This document shows, piece after piece, positions 1 to 10,900 of a stretch of 55,425 bases of DNA (positions are counted from its first letter, which is position 1; every line of letters begins with the position of its first letter). A model generated the notes under the pieces. That model worked only from the letters and a program-made list of their open reading frames with translations, was not told the origin of the DNA and made no database searches. This DNA is from Leptolyngbya sp. DLM2.Bin15. Its GTDB lineage: Bacteria; Cyanobacteriota; Cyanobacteriia; RECH01. The DNA lies in NCBI GenBank assembly GCA_007694125.1, contig RECH01000196.1:1-55425 (forward strand), written 5' to 3'. Made by a program: the position numbers and the translations under genes.

Positions 1-3000
1 ATCCTGAAGAAGACAATCCTGAAGAAGGAGATGGTGCTGAAGAAAAACAGAATCATACTCATCCTCTTGAAGGTATCTCCGGGCGCTTCCGACTCCAAGA
101 TGGAGTATTACGGGGCGTGACCGATGGGGAGATGGGCGAGGAGCTTGACGAGACTACCAATCTCTACCAGATCACGGCCGGCAGCCTGGCGGCCCATGCA
201 GAACAGGGCGGTTTCCGGGATCAGCGAGGCTGGACGCGCTGGGCTACGGTGCAACGCGATCGCCTGCTGCGATCGCCCCTCACCCTGCAGCAGGCCGACC
301 AAACGGTGACCTATGCCCTCACCTCCAGTCTTGATCCCCTATCGCTGACCGTTGGATCCCATACCTGGCAATTCTGGTTTCGCGATGTGCCCCTGTTGGC
401 CGATAGCCAGCGCTTTGATCGTGATAGGACGCGATCGCCCATTGCCCAGGCGCTACAGTCGGATATTAATGATCCCGAGGCGCGATCGCAGCTCTATAAC
501 GCCCTGAATGGCTACGAATGGCGTTTGGGTAACTCAACGTCCCATGCCTATCTAGATCTCATGGGTCTGCATTTTTATCCTCTCACCCTAGAGGTGGTGC
601 AGGTAGAGCAGGATCGGGTTACCGGTGTGGAGATCATCGGTCGCTTGCAACTGCCCCTGAGCTTGCCTACAGGTGAGCTAGAGGATGTCAGTAATGCTGT
701 GCGTCTGTCGTTTACTCGCTCCGAGGATGGTTTATTCTTATCTGATCTGTCCTTGGAAGCACCAGTATCGGACGATGGAGCGACAGACTCAGCCCTAGTG
801 ATGGCTCACTGGCCGCTAGCGCTCACGGATGGAGAATTGAGCAATGCTCCGATGCTGACTTGGTCGTCGATTCGGCTAGGCGAGCGGGATGGGGCACCGG
901 TGATTCAACTGGGTGATGCGGAGGCGGGCGAGGCGGGTCAGGTGTGGCTGCAGTTTGTGCTCTTTGAGCAGCTTTGGTCAGTTCCTCTCGGCGTGGTTCA
1001 GGTGCCAACTGCTCCCCTCACCTTCAACTTTCCCATGCCATCCGACTTCACCCACCTAGCGCCGGAATGGGTGCGGGTGGAGTTGGATTTGGACAACTAC
1101 CAGCACCAGGTGGTGCTGCAAGTAGAGGTACAGGTTGGTCGGCAGCAGGTGGCGGTGCCCCAGACTGCATTTCTGGCCAAGGTGCAGTTTGATCTGTTGC
1201 AGGATACCCAAACCTGGGCAGCCTCAGACTTTTTCTTTGGCGACCTGCAAGGATCGGCGGAAAGCCAGATCGTGGTGGTTCGACCGGGCACTCTGCAGTT
1301 TCAGTGGCAGGGGTATCAGGTGCCGCTCTCTGCTGATACAACTCTGGTGCAATTACTGCCGGGGATGCATCTGCAAGGTTCTGACCAAGCCCCCGGCTAT
1401 GCAGCCCTGACGTTTACCACTCAGCCCCAGACGCCTCCCCCAGACTCTCGGATGCAGGTGTCAACCCTGCGGTTAGATACGGCTTTCATGGAACTGGTGC
1501 TGTTTTGCCAGTGGGGCGACTTTTTGCAGCAGACCGGGGTAACCCAGGGATCGCGATCGCTCCTCTATGGGTCCTCGGCGGGGGATATGACCGTAGGCTA
1601 CACGGCTCGCTGGCAGCCGACTGAGGCAACCTGGGAAGAATCGCTGTTGCTGAATGGCTTGTTGGAAATCAGAAATCTGCTGTCTTGGCCCTTGGCTATG
1701 GATCTATCCGCTGGCGATGATCCGCAAACTGTGTTGACCTTACCTGCCACGCTGCAAGACGGGACACCCCAGCCCCTCGATCATCTGCGCCACACAGCTC
1801 GGATCTTATTCAATCAGCATAGTTTACCCACCAATATGCTGCGGCCGGGGCAAGACGAACTGTTGTTTGAACTAGTCGAAGATCATCCCTGGCAGTTCCT
1901 AGCTGTGGTGGAGCATCAGATGATCAATGTATTGCCCCAGGCTGCCGATTTAAGCAGCCATCGTTTGGAAGGCGATCGCCGCTGGACAGTTACCCAAATG
2001 GTGCAGATGGGGACTCCCGCTCAACTGCGGGATGCGCTCCTAGCCCAGAGCGATCGCCATACGCTGGATGCAGGAACGGGCATACGTTCCCTAGGGCAGG
2101 CTTTAGGCGGCTCCCTGGGCAACGATCTGCGCGATCATCTAGCCACCGGCGACCAAGCTGCCCTCGATCACCTGGCTCCCCATACGCTGCTGGTGGATCT
2201 AAGCAGTCCCCACTGGATTCGCCAAACGCCCCTCACCGCTGGTACAGCCACAGCACTCCAGTTTCTCCCCAACGGCGCACAGCTCGCCATCCCCAGTAAT
2301 CCCCAAGACTATAGCGGTTCCGATCCCCACGATCCCCTCTGGCTGCTGCTCACCCTGCCCTTCCTGGGTCGCCTCCAGGCCCAGCAGCGGGATTTTGCCC
2401 CATTGGCGCAGTCCACGCTGCACATGGACCCCATTGTGCTGCTATCCCAAGATCCTAGCCACCCCCTAGCCCGTCTCCTGGCTAGCCGAGGCGATCAGGA
2501 ACCCATCGACGTGGCGATCGCCAGCCTCGATACCGCCGTGGGCCGCACCTGGCCGCGCCTCGATCCTCTCTCCCTAGAAGAAAGCTGGTTTCGCCTGCAG
2601 CATCCCCAGCGAGAGCCGGTCGTCAACGATCTGCAAAGCGTCATGGCCACTCGCCCCGAAGCTGCAGCTCGCCTCAGCCGCGCTACGGCTCTGCAACAGG
2701 CGGTGAATGTCCTGCGCCAGACCTATCCACCTCAAGTTAGCCACGAGCCGCCCCCGAACGTACCCCCGAGTCTGCTCGTGATCCCCCAACTGGAAACATC
2801 GGGTGTGCAGGCCCTCTACGATTTTCTCCCCGGCAGCAATCCCAGGATCGTACTCGATAAATCAGGTCTCAGCCCTGCCCTAGATTTGACCATTCAAGAC
2901 AGCGATCGCGTGACCTGGCTAGAGGGCGGTGGTCTCCAAATCCATACCCATACCCTGATTCGCTCCGCTACCGTTCCCCAACGGCTGATCGATGCCTGCC

Positions 3001-5951
3001 GGGAAACGGACGAAATCACGGTTGAAGTCTGGATTACCTTAGAACCTGAGCAGCTTGTGCAGCCAGAGCAAGGGCCGAAGCGAATTGTCACCTTATCGGT
3101 TAATCAAGGCGTTCGTTATTTTACCCTTGGGCAAGGCTTGACGACTGGAGTGCCCGGTGCGGTCTATAACGCCCGCCTGCGCACAACAGACGATGATAAT
3201 GCCGTTCCAGGTATCACTAGCCCTGATAAAACAGCGATCGCTGGTCTCTCTCAGATTGTCTACACCCGCGATCGCCAAGGCCAAGCTCGACTTTACGTCA
3301 ATGGCGTGGAACAGGCCAGCGCCAACCTTCCGGGTGAACTCTTCCCCCAGCGTGCGCCTAGGGATGCAGAGTTTCGCCTGGCCCTGGGTGATGAACTGAC
3401 TAGAGGACGCGCTTGGTTAGGCGACTATCGTCGGCTGGCGCTATATAACCGCGCCTTTTCGGTTCAGGAGGTACAGCGTCGGTACCAAGTTGGGGTTGAG
3501 CGTCTGCGCGAATCCTCGCAACAGCCTACAGCTTGGCACATCACCGGTTTACAGCTTCGCAGCAGCAAACTATGGACGCAAACTGATGCCCCCCATCGCT
3601 ACGCCGCTGCCACCCAACTCCCAGCCCTGCTCAATCTGCAAGGACAGGCCAATCCCCTGCCGGTCAGCCTAGCGGTGAGTCCCTACCTCGGATTAGAGTT
3701 TCGTCCTGCCCGTGGTGAGTATCATCCCCACCTCATGTCTACCGAACTGCTGTGTCTGAACCTCGGAACTCAGCAGCTTCGCCCCGTCGCCAACCATCTG
3801 TGGGACGTCTTGCCCGATGAAGCAGAACAATTGCCGACGCGCATTCTGACCTGGGCTCAACAAACCCACCTGCGCCTGTCTCCCAACTCAGCGATCGCCA
3901 TCCTGCGCTATCGGGTGATCAATCGTCCCGCCCAGGAAAATTCCGAGGAAGCGATCGCCCCCCTCACGGCCACCTACCACTTCCAAGTCGTCACCGACCT
4001 CAACTTACCTGAACAGTTGACCCGTCGTGTGTTTCAGCTTCGCTCTGCCGTCAAACATCTGCGGTTTCGTCAAGGTCAATTTGGCGGTGCCGCTATGCCC
4101 GTAGCGGATGTGAAACCCGTTGACCTTGCGCCACCCCAAGTTGTAGGTGTGCAGCCCCTTTATCTTCCCAAACGCCCTGAATCCAGTGAACCTGGCACCT
4201 GGCCTTGGGGACTGAGTGCCCTACGGTTGACTGTGCATTATACCCAAGACCAAGCGGGCATGGTGGGCAACCTGCAACCCCAAGCGACCCGTTGGTGGCA
4301 GGCACCCCACTACCAAACTCAGTTCCGTTCTGCCCTAGCCAGCGATCGCCCCACCGCTGGACTGCCGCCCTATTTCCGCGCCCAGGCCATTCAGAGCCTA
4401 TTGCCAAATGCCTCCCAAGCGATCGTACCCCCAATAGAGATCGTACCGCCAATAGAAAATAAAGATACAAAGGATCAACCGTGGCAGCCGGTACTGCCCG
4501 GATCCCTGCGCTATATCTTGACGGGCGATCGCGCTGGACTCTTCTTAACCCTGCGCCACCATATTATTCGTCAAGAACCTCAGACAGATAATGCCCTGCG
4601 CTCGGGTAGTATTCCCGTGCAGCATCGTATTCCCCGACCGGTGCCGCTCCCCAACAACATCCATCCCGGCACCGCATTGCAAACCTGGGCTCACTATTTC
4701 CAAATTGATCAGGGCGCGACGATTCGCAAAACTCCTTCTGATAATGCCTTCTTTGCTGGATTTCTAGATAAGAAAAGCAATGGAGATGATAAGCTTTCAC
4801 GCCATCCAGCCCAAGGTTTGGAGATGATTTTAGAGTCTCCTTGGCAAGGGCAGATTGGCGTGGAATGGGATGGTATGGTGCGCTTTAGTATCCACAATCT
4901 GGGGGATGTCGCGGCTAAGGTCACAGACTGGAGCATTGATATTCAACTGCACATTGGCGATCGCACCCTGAGGTACACAGCCCTAGATATATCCTCCGGA
5001 ACCTATGCGTCTGCATCCCCCGCAGATGATCCAACCCCGAGTCTCCAAGACCTCCTCCGCGATCGTAAATCGGGCGATCGCTTGGTGTTGGAAGCACGCG
5101 TGACGCCCCCAGATACAAGTGGCACCGATGCCAGCGGAATGACTGGATTCCATCAAGTGCTGAGTTTCCCCCTACGCATCACCGACCCCGATCGCATTCC
5201 CCTGCCCCTAGAACCCTATTTTATCCAGTTTGAAGATCCCGAATATAACCGCCAGCTAGCATCTTCTGCAGGGCATGCCACCCAGGAACTGCTCATTCCT
5301 GCCGCCGGACAATCTGAGCTGGTGAGTCACTCCGTTCAGCTATCCTGCGATCGCACCGAATACAATCCCGATAGTTCCCTCGCCATCCGCTATGACTGGG
5401 ATGATGAGGGGGACGGCAAGGCCACGCTAGCTATCAACTGGATTCGCAATGGCGTGCCCACGCCGCTTCAGCTAAAAACCATGTCTCTGTCTGACCTGGC
5501 CGCTAAGGAGTTACTACAATTTTCCCTGGCTGAGTTAGTGTATCGAGATCAGAGCGATCGCCCTGCCACCTTGCTGCCAGGCAATACGCTAGAATTTCAG
5601 CTCATGGTTCAAGATAAGGGAGCGATCGCCCTAGCAGATCCAAAACCAGTCGTGCTTACCGTGGAGATTGTGGCCCAGCCTGTAATACCTGCACCGGAAG
5701 CCGCCTATGCTCTCCTGCGCCAGCGCCATCCCCACCAGGTAGAATGCGTGCGCTTTGCCTGGGGGCCCGTAGCTAGCCGTATTGAACTGGTGCAGGCTGA
5801 CGATCTGCGTACCGAAATTGTCCGTCGCCGTGCTGTTTTCCAGTGGACTGATACTACCCGTCTGCCTATCCCCGGTGCTAAACCTACCCAATATGCTATT
5901 CAAAAAATCACTCAGACCGGCTCTACCCATCTGCCACCCATAGGTTCCTGA
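1..5951 (+). CDS. Very large LamG-domain protein, 5' end outside the window
   Basis: The reading frame is open from position 3, so the GTG at 117 is probably internal and the true start lies to the left. The segment before it is acidic and repetitive (NPEED/NPEEGDGAEE). At least 1,944 residues follow. A LamG/concanavalin-like jelly-roll segment is recognisable at about nt 2811-3495: it has a phrase like VEVWITLEP, then RLYVNGVEQA, then a closing LGDYRRLALYNRAFS strand, as in Laminin_G_3 domains. The rest is beta-rich and I do not recognise it. It has no visible transmembrane segment and few cysteines. The gene stops 30 bp from the convergent regulator at 5982. A role in surface adhesion or as a large extracellular or particle component is possible, but only the LamG part has sequence support. 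Confidence 0.85.
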   Translation, partial: PEEDNPEEGDGAEEKQNHTHPLEGISGRFRLQDGVLRGVTDGEMGEELDETTNLYQITAGSLAAHAEQGGFRDQRGWTRWATVQRDRLLRSPLTLQQADQTVTYALTSSLDPLSLTVGSHTWQFWFRDVPLLADSQRFDRDRTRSPIAQALQSDINDPEARSQLYNALNGYEWRLGNSTSHAYLDLMGLHFYPLTLEVVQVEQDRVTGVEIIGRLQLPLSLPTGELEDVSNAVRLSFTRSEDGLFLSDLSLEAPVSDDGATDSALVMAHWPLALTDGELSNAPMLTWSSIRLGERDGAPVIQLGDAEAGEAGQVWLQFVLFEQLWSVPLGVVQVPTAPLTFNFPMPSDFTHLAPEWVRVELDLDNYQHQVVLQVEVQVGRQQVAVPQTAFLAKVQFDLLQDTQTWAASDFFFGDLQGSAESQIVVVRPGTLQFQWQGYQVPLSADTTLVQLLPGMHLQGSDQAPGYAALTFTTQPQTPPPDSRMQVSTLRLDTAFMELVLFCQWGDFLQQTGVTQGSRSLLYGSSAGDMTVGYTARWQPTEATWEESLLLNGLLEIRNLLSWPLAMDLSAGDDPQTVLTLPATLQDGTPQPLDHLRHTARILFNQHSLPTNMLRPGQDELLFELVEDHPWQFLAVVEHQMINVLPQAADLSSHRLEGDRRWTVTQMVQMGTPAQLRDALLAQSDRHTLDAGTGIRSLGQALGGSLGNDLRDHLATGDQAALDHLAPHTLLVDLSSPHWIRQTPLTAGTATALQFLPNGAQLAIPSNPQDYSGSDPHDPLWLLLTLPFLGRLQAQQRDFAPLAQSTLHMDPIVLLSQDPSHPLARLLASRGDQEPIDVAIASLDTAVGRTWPRLDPLSLEESWFRLQHPQREPVVNDLQSVMATRPEAAARLSRATALQQAVNVLRQTYPPQVSHEPPPNVPPSLLVIPQLETSGVQALYDFLPGSNPRIVLDKSGLSPALDLTIQDSDRVTWLEGGGLQIHTHTLIRSATVPQRLIDACRETDEITVEVWITLEPEQLVQPEQGPKRIVTLSVNQGVRYFTLGQGLTTGVPGAVYNARLRTTDDDNAVPGITSPDKTAIAGLSQIVYTRDRQGQARLYVNGVEQASANLPGELFPQRAPRDAEFRLALGDELTRGRAWLGDYRRLALYNRAFSVQEVQRRYQVGVERLRESSQQPTAWHITGLQLRSSKLWTQTDAPHRYAAATQLPALLNLQGQANPLPVSLAVSPYLGLEFRPARGEYHPHLMSTELLCLNLGTQQLRPVANHLWDVLPDEAEQLPTRILTWAQQTHLRLSPNSAIAILRYRVINRPAQENSEEAIAPLTATYHFQVVTDLNLPEQLTRRVFQLRSAVKHLRFRQGQFGGAAMPVADVKPVDLAPPQVVGVQPLYLPKRPESSEPGTWPWGLSALRLTVHYTQDQAGMVGNLQPQATRWWQAPHYQTQFRSALASDRPTAGLPPYFRAQAIQSLLPNASQAIVPPIEIVPPIENKDTKDQPWQPVLPGSLRYILTGDRAGLFLTLRHHIIRQEPQTDNALRSGSIPVQHRIPRPVPLPNNIHPGTALQTWAHYFQIDQGATIRKTPSDNAFFAGFLDKKSNGDDKLSRHPAQGLEMILESPWQGQIGVEWDGMVRFSIHNLGDVAAKVTDWSIDIQLHIGDRTLRYTALDISSGTYASASPADDPTPSLQDLLRDRKSGDRLVLEARVTPPDTSGTDASGMTGFHQVLSFPLRITDPDRIPLPLEPYFIQFEDPEYNRQLASSAGHATQELLIPAAGQSELVSHSVQLSCDRTEYNPDSSLAIRYDWDDEGDGKATLAINWIRNGVPTPLQLKTMSLSDLAAKELLQFSLAELVYRDQSDRPATLLPGNTLEFQLMVQDKGAIALADPKPVVLTVEIVAQPVIPAPEAAYALLRQRHPHQVECVRFAWGPVASRIELVQADDLRTEIVRRRAVFQWTDTTRLPIPGAKPTQYAIQKITQTGSTHLPPIGS

Positions 5952-5981
5952 GCGGACTAAATGATAGTGCTGAGAGGTCTT

Positions 5982-7832
5982 CTATGTATGAAATATCAGG
6001 TTTTCGACCTGTGGGACTGAGAGGGGTTTGTGAAACAGATAACCTTGACCAAACTCACATCCTAAAGAGTGGAGATAGGTCTGCTGATAGTCGGCTTCAA
6101 CACCCTCTGCCACAATGGATATATTGAGGCTTTTAGCAAGAGCAACGATCGCTCGAATGATTTCCAAATTTTCACCTTGGGTGCCTATCCGATTCACAAA
6201 TGAACGATCAATTTTGAGGATATCGACTGGAAAACGGTGTAGATAACTGAGGGATGAATAGCCAGTACCGAAGTCGTCAATGCTGAGCTGAATGTGTCGT
6301 GCTTTAAGCTGCTGCAGAATGTCCATCGCTGCTGTAGAATATTCCATAATGGCGCTTTCTGTGATTTCTAGCTTCAGCAGTTGGCTATCTAAACCAGTTT
6401 CCGCTAAGATACAGTCAATGCGTTGTATGAGATCGGGCTGGGCAAACTGTCGAACCGAAAGATTAACGCTAACGCTGGGAGGAGCTTGATTTACAAGATC
6501 CCTGCGATGGATAGCCTGCTGCTGAAAACGTTCCTTCCATATCTGAAACTGCTGACAAGCTTGTCGCAAAATCCATTCGCCTAAAGGGATAATCAGTCCT
6601 GTTTCTTCAGCGATGGGGATAAAATCTGCAGGTGAGATGAAGCCCTGCTCTGGATGCTGCCAGCGAATTAAAGCCTCAAAGCTCACAATGCGGCGATCGC
6701 TAAAGGCTACAATCGGCTGGTATTGGACAGAAAATTCTTGATGCTCAATAGCTCGTCTTAAGTCTGTTTCTAGGTGAAGACGCTGTACAACATGGGCGTG
6801 CATGGATTGAGTAAAAATACGATAACAGGCTTTTCCCTCAGCCTTCGCCTGATACATGGCGGTATCTGCGTCGCGCAGGACGTCTTGAGGGTGGCGATAG
6901 TGGGGGGCATTGAAGACAATACCGATGCTAATAGACATAAAGATTTCCCGCCCCTGGACTTTGAACGGCACCATCATGGAATGCTGTAGTTGTTCAGCCA
7001 GTTGGGTTGCTTCCCCAGTTTGATGGATGGGTCTGACAAGAATGGTAAATTCATCGCCCCCCAAACGCATGAGGGTTTGCTGCGGAGAAAGTTGAGTCTG
7101 GATCCGTTGGGCGATCGCCACCAGCAGTTGATCGCCGACTAGGTGGCCGAGGGAATCGTTAACGGTCTTAAAGCGATCGCAATCAAGAAACATGAGAGCA
7201 AACAGAGTATTATTCCCTTCTGGGTCTGGCTCTAAGGCCTCTTGGAGACGTCGCATGAGCAGCGATCGATTGGGCAAATTGGTCAGCGGATCATGCCAGG
7301 CTAAATGCTGAAGTCTGGCTTCAATTTGTTTGCGCTCAGTAATTTCTGCTTGTAGGGTCTGATTGAGCCCTTCCAGTTCGGCGGTGCGTTGACGTACGCG
7401 CTCTTCTAGTTCGTCATTGAGCGATCGCAATCGTTGTTGAAGATTACGGAGATTAAGATGATTTTCAACCCGAGCAAGGACTTCCTTGACCTGGAACGGT
7501 TTGGTAATATAGTCTACACCACCGACCCCAAATGCCTTGACCTTGTCTAAGGTTTCATCAACCGCGCTAACAAAGATCACTGGAATGTCGGCTGTTGCCT
7601 CCATCATCTTCAGGCGTTGACAAACCTCGTAGCCATCCATATCTGGCATATTAATGTCTAACAAAATGAGATCTGGTGGAGCAGCCGTTGCTCCCATCAG
7701 ACCCATTTCTCCATTAATGACACTACGTACCTTGTATCCTTGTTCAGACAGCACCGACGTCAGCAATCTGAGATTGTCTGGGGTGTCGTCAATCAGCAAG
7801 ATATTCCCTTTAGAGTAGTCCAATACTGTCAT
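5982..7832 (-). CDS. Response regulator with GGDEF and EAL domains (c-di-GMP turnover)
   Basis: A 616-residue protein. Residues about 10-125 are a receiver domain with the acidic pair D15/D16, phosphoacceptor D59 and K111. A coiled coil follows (about 130-170), then a GGDEF domain with an intact GGDEF motif (RLGGDEFTIL), then an EAL domain with FEALIRWQHP, DDFGTGYSS and AEGVE. Both the cyclase and the phosphodiesterase motifs look catalytically complete. No RxxD inhibitory site precedes GGDEF. It lies 98 bp downstream of the CHASE2 hybrid kinase on the same strand, so that kinase is the likely phosphodonor (inference from position). Net activity, c-di-GMP synthesis or breakdown, cannot be told from sequence. 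Confidence 0.93.
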   Translation of the reverse strand: MTVLDYSKGNILLIDDTPDNLRLLTSVLSEQGYKVRSVINGEMGLMGATAAPPDLILLDINMPDMDGYEVCQRLKMMEATADIPVIFVSAVDETLDKVKAFGVGGVDYITKPFQVKEVLARVENHLNLRNLQQRLRSLNDELEERVRQRTAELEGLNQTLQAEITERKQIEARLQHLAWHDPLTNLPNRSLLMRRLQEALEPDPEGNNTLFALMFLDCDRFKTVNDSLGHLVGDQLLVAIAQRIQTQLSPQQTLMRLGGDEFTILVRPIHQTGEATQLAEQLQHSMMVPFKVQGREIFMSISIGIVFNAPHYRHPQDVLRDADTAMYQAKAEGKACYRIFTQSMHAHVVQRLHLETDLRRAIEHQEFSVQYQPIVAFSDRRIVSFEALIRWQHPEQGFISPADFIPIAEETGLIIPLGEWILRQACQQFQIWKERFQQQAIHRRDLVNQAPPSVSVNLSVRQFAQPDLIQRIDCILAETGLDSQLLKLEITESAIMEYSTAAMDILQQLKARHIQLSIDDFGTGYSSLSYLHRFPVDILKIDRSFVNRIGTQGENLEIIRAIVALAKSLNISIVAEGVEADYQQTYLHSLGCEFGQGYLFHKPLSVPQVENLIFHT

Positions 7833-7930
7833 AACAGGATAGTATGTATGTAACTAATTTAAACCCAGCATTGATGTCCGCTAACATGAGTTCCTTGAAC
7901 CTATCCTAGTTAGGCTGTTCAGCTAAAGTC

Positions 7931-10900
7931 CTATGGAGATTCTGTTTGCTCTAAGTAGGTATGGGTGATGTCTATGATCTGGTCAAATCGAAAGTGATGC
8001 ACCAAATGGAGAATGGTTTGTGCAAGGTCAGGATGACTATGTGCAATCTCCTGAACACATTGATGCACTTGATCTCCGTCAACTTGGGTGGCAGCTTGAT
8101 GAAGCTGGAGAACCCAGGCGGCTGGCAACGTTATGAGCTGCTCTGATTGAATGGGTGAACTCTGACTAGATTGTGACGTCAGGGGCGGTGCAGGAGGGGG
8201 GCTACGATCAGTATAAACATATTGAATCGGTAACTGCTCTGCAATTTTGCCAAAGAGAACGGAGTCTTGAAATGGTTTAAGGATCATATCGTCCCAGAGG
8301 TAGGATCCTGGACTGAGGGTTTCTCTCCTAAAAGCATTAGAAGTGAGCACAATAATTTTAGTTCCTGGCAGCGATCGCTCTGGTTGTTCACCCTCCTCTA
8401 GAGATCGTAGAGACTGGATAGTTGAAGCAGCCGATTGACCCATGAGAGAGTCATTCAGGAGCAGCAGATCAGGTTTCCACATATGCCATTGTTCTGCAAG
8501 GGCATCATAGTCTTCCACAACCCGCACTCTGAATCCGATAGATTCTAGTAAACGGCTGAGTAGATATTGCTGATCCGGTGTGTCATCTGCAACTAGAATG
8601 CGATACTGAGGCTGGTTTGGAACTAAGCCGACAACTGTTCTAAAGGGCTCTTGTACATGGTCAGCGACTTCGGCAATCTCTGCCTGAATGCTGAAGCGGA
8701 ATATGGAGCCGTGATCGATTTGGCTATTAACGCTAATGTCTCCTCCCATTAAGTGGACAAATTGACGACTGATGGCTAGTCCGAGCCCTGTACCTTGTTG
8801 CGATCGCCGTCCACTTTCCGTTTGTTCGAAGGGCTTAAAGAGACGGCTAAGCTCTTCCCCGGAAATGCCAGGGCCGGTATCTTCAACACTAAAATGCAGG
8901 ATGCAAGGAATAGGGTGATGGGGTGTATGACCCTGGTCAGGTGATGATAGGATCTGTTCTGATCGAGCGGACAAAATAATCCGTCCCTGGGGTGTAAACT
9001 TAATGGCATTGCTTAATAAGTTAATGAGAACCTGTCGGAGTTTGCTTTCATCCGCAATGACGTATTCTGGTAGATCTGGATCAGAGTTAAAAATAAGCGT
9101 TATATCTTTAGGTTGAGACTGGAGGGAAAACATATGACTTAACGTTTCCAGCAGTCCACGCAAACTAAAGCGGACTGGTTTAAGGATCATTCGTCCTGCT
9201 TCAATCTTAGACATGGTTAATACATCATTGATCAGGTCGAGCAAATGCTCACCACTGCGGCTAATAATCTGAATGGAGTCTTGCTGTGCTACTGAAAGGG
9301 TGCGATCGCGTCCGAGCAGCTGAGTAAATCCTAAAATGGCATTCAGCGGCGTCCGCAGTTCATGGCTCATTGTAGACAAGAACTGACTTTTGGCTTGATT
9401 GGCTGCCTCTGCTAGCTCTTTAGCTGCTTTCAGGGCCAGTTCTGCTTCTTTGCGGTGGGTGATATCCCGAGCGACCCACAAGACAGTGCGCTCTGAAAGC
9501 GGTGACACATTGGCAGAAAACCAAATCTGAGTATCTCGGATGGGTAAACAATATTCCACGGTGATATCTGGCTGATGATAGATAGCAGGGCGATCGCTAC
9601 GAAAGTATCCTCCAATGCGATAGCGATATAAGGTGCGTTTAATTGCATCTAAGCTAAGGTCGGCAACGTGTTTGGGTAAGATATCGTGAACCGTGCGACC
9701 AATGCGCTGAATGCCTAGTTTATAGGATAGTCTCGGGTTGGGTTGGCGATATTTGAGATAATGTCCTTCTTCATCAAAGACAATGATCGTATCGGTCATG
9801 GCCGCGAAGAGGAGGTTGAGTTCTGCCTCTGCCTGTTGGCGATCGTGGATTTCCTGTTCAAGCTGTTGATTTTTTTCCTGTAGCTCTAGGGTGCGCTGCG
9901 CTACTTTGTGCTCTAGGGTTTGAGAGTATTTTTCTAATTCTTGGTTGGATAGCAGGAGGTTTGTCCAGAGGACATAGCCTTTATTGAGTAAGGCTGCTCC
10001 CATCAGGGCTAGGAGTAAGGGAACAATGGGCACCCACCATCCTTGTAAGAAGAGTAAGTAGGCCGTTATTCCTAAGACCGTGCTGGTTAAAATCGCACTG
10101 CTCGCGGTGCTGAGGGGCGATCGCATCGTCCACCCATACATGGCTCCGATGATCGCGCCTCCTAGAATCCATAACCATTCGATGGGCTCTGTAAAAGGCC
10201 GTAGTCGAGGACGTCCATCTAGGGCTGCACTCAAAATCTGACTGACAAAATCTGCATGAACAACAACCCCCGGCATCCCTGGTAATTCAGTGTAGCGATC
10301 GGAAAAGGGGGTTTGAAAGCGATCGCCCAGGCTGGCCGCGCTGGTGCCAATCAACACGACGCGATCATGAAAAAAGCCAGCGGGGACTCGCCCTTCCAAG
10401 ACCTCGGTGAGGGAGATACTCTCCATAGGTTCTGCCCAGTGCCGATAGGTAGAGAGAATTTGGTAGCCTCCGGCATCAGCTTGCACATACCCGCCACTAT
10501 TGGGGCGTAAGGGTAGAAATTCAGCCTTGCCTAGACCTAAATGCTGGCGATCGCTTTGAATACTGGTTAGGGTAACCCCCTCTTGTTCTAGATAGGCTAA
10601 GGATAGACGAGCAGCCAACCCCAAGACGGTTTGCCCCTGGGGATCGCGAATAGATAGAAGGATGCGGCGTACCATACCATCCCGATCAATCACAATATCG
10701 CTAGCACTGACTTGCCCTAGCTCACCCAAGATCGGTGGAGGGGCGATCGTGGCTCCGTAGGAATCCCCCACGGCTTTTTCAATGCCAATCAGGTTAGGTG
10801 TGCTTTGAAAGACTTGAACTAGATGATCGTGGCCGGGCTCAATCGGTAAATTGCGGTATAAATCAAGCCCAATAACTCGGGGTTCCTGTTGGCGAATTTC

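Noticed and set aside
1-5951. Calling the LamG protein part of a contractile injection system
   Set aside because: No sheath, tube, baseplate or AAA+ ATPase gene is in the window. Size and a LamG domain alone are not enough.
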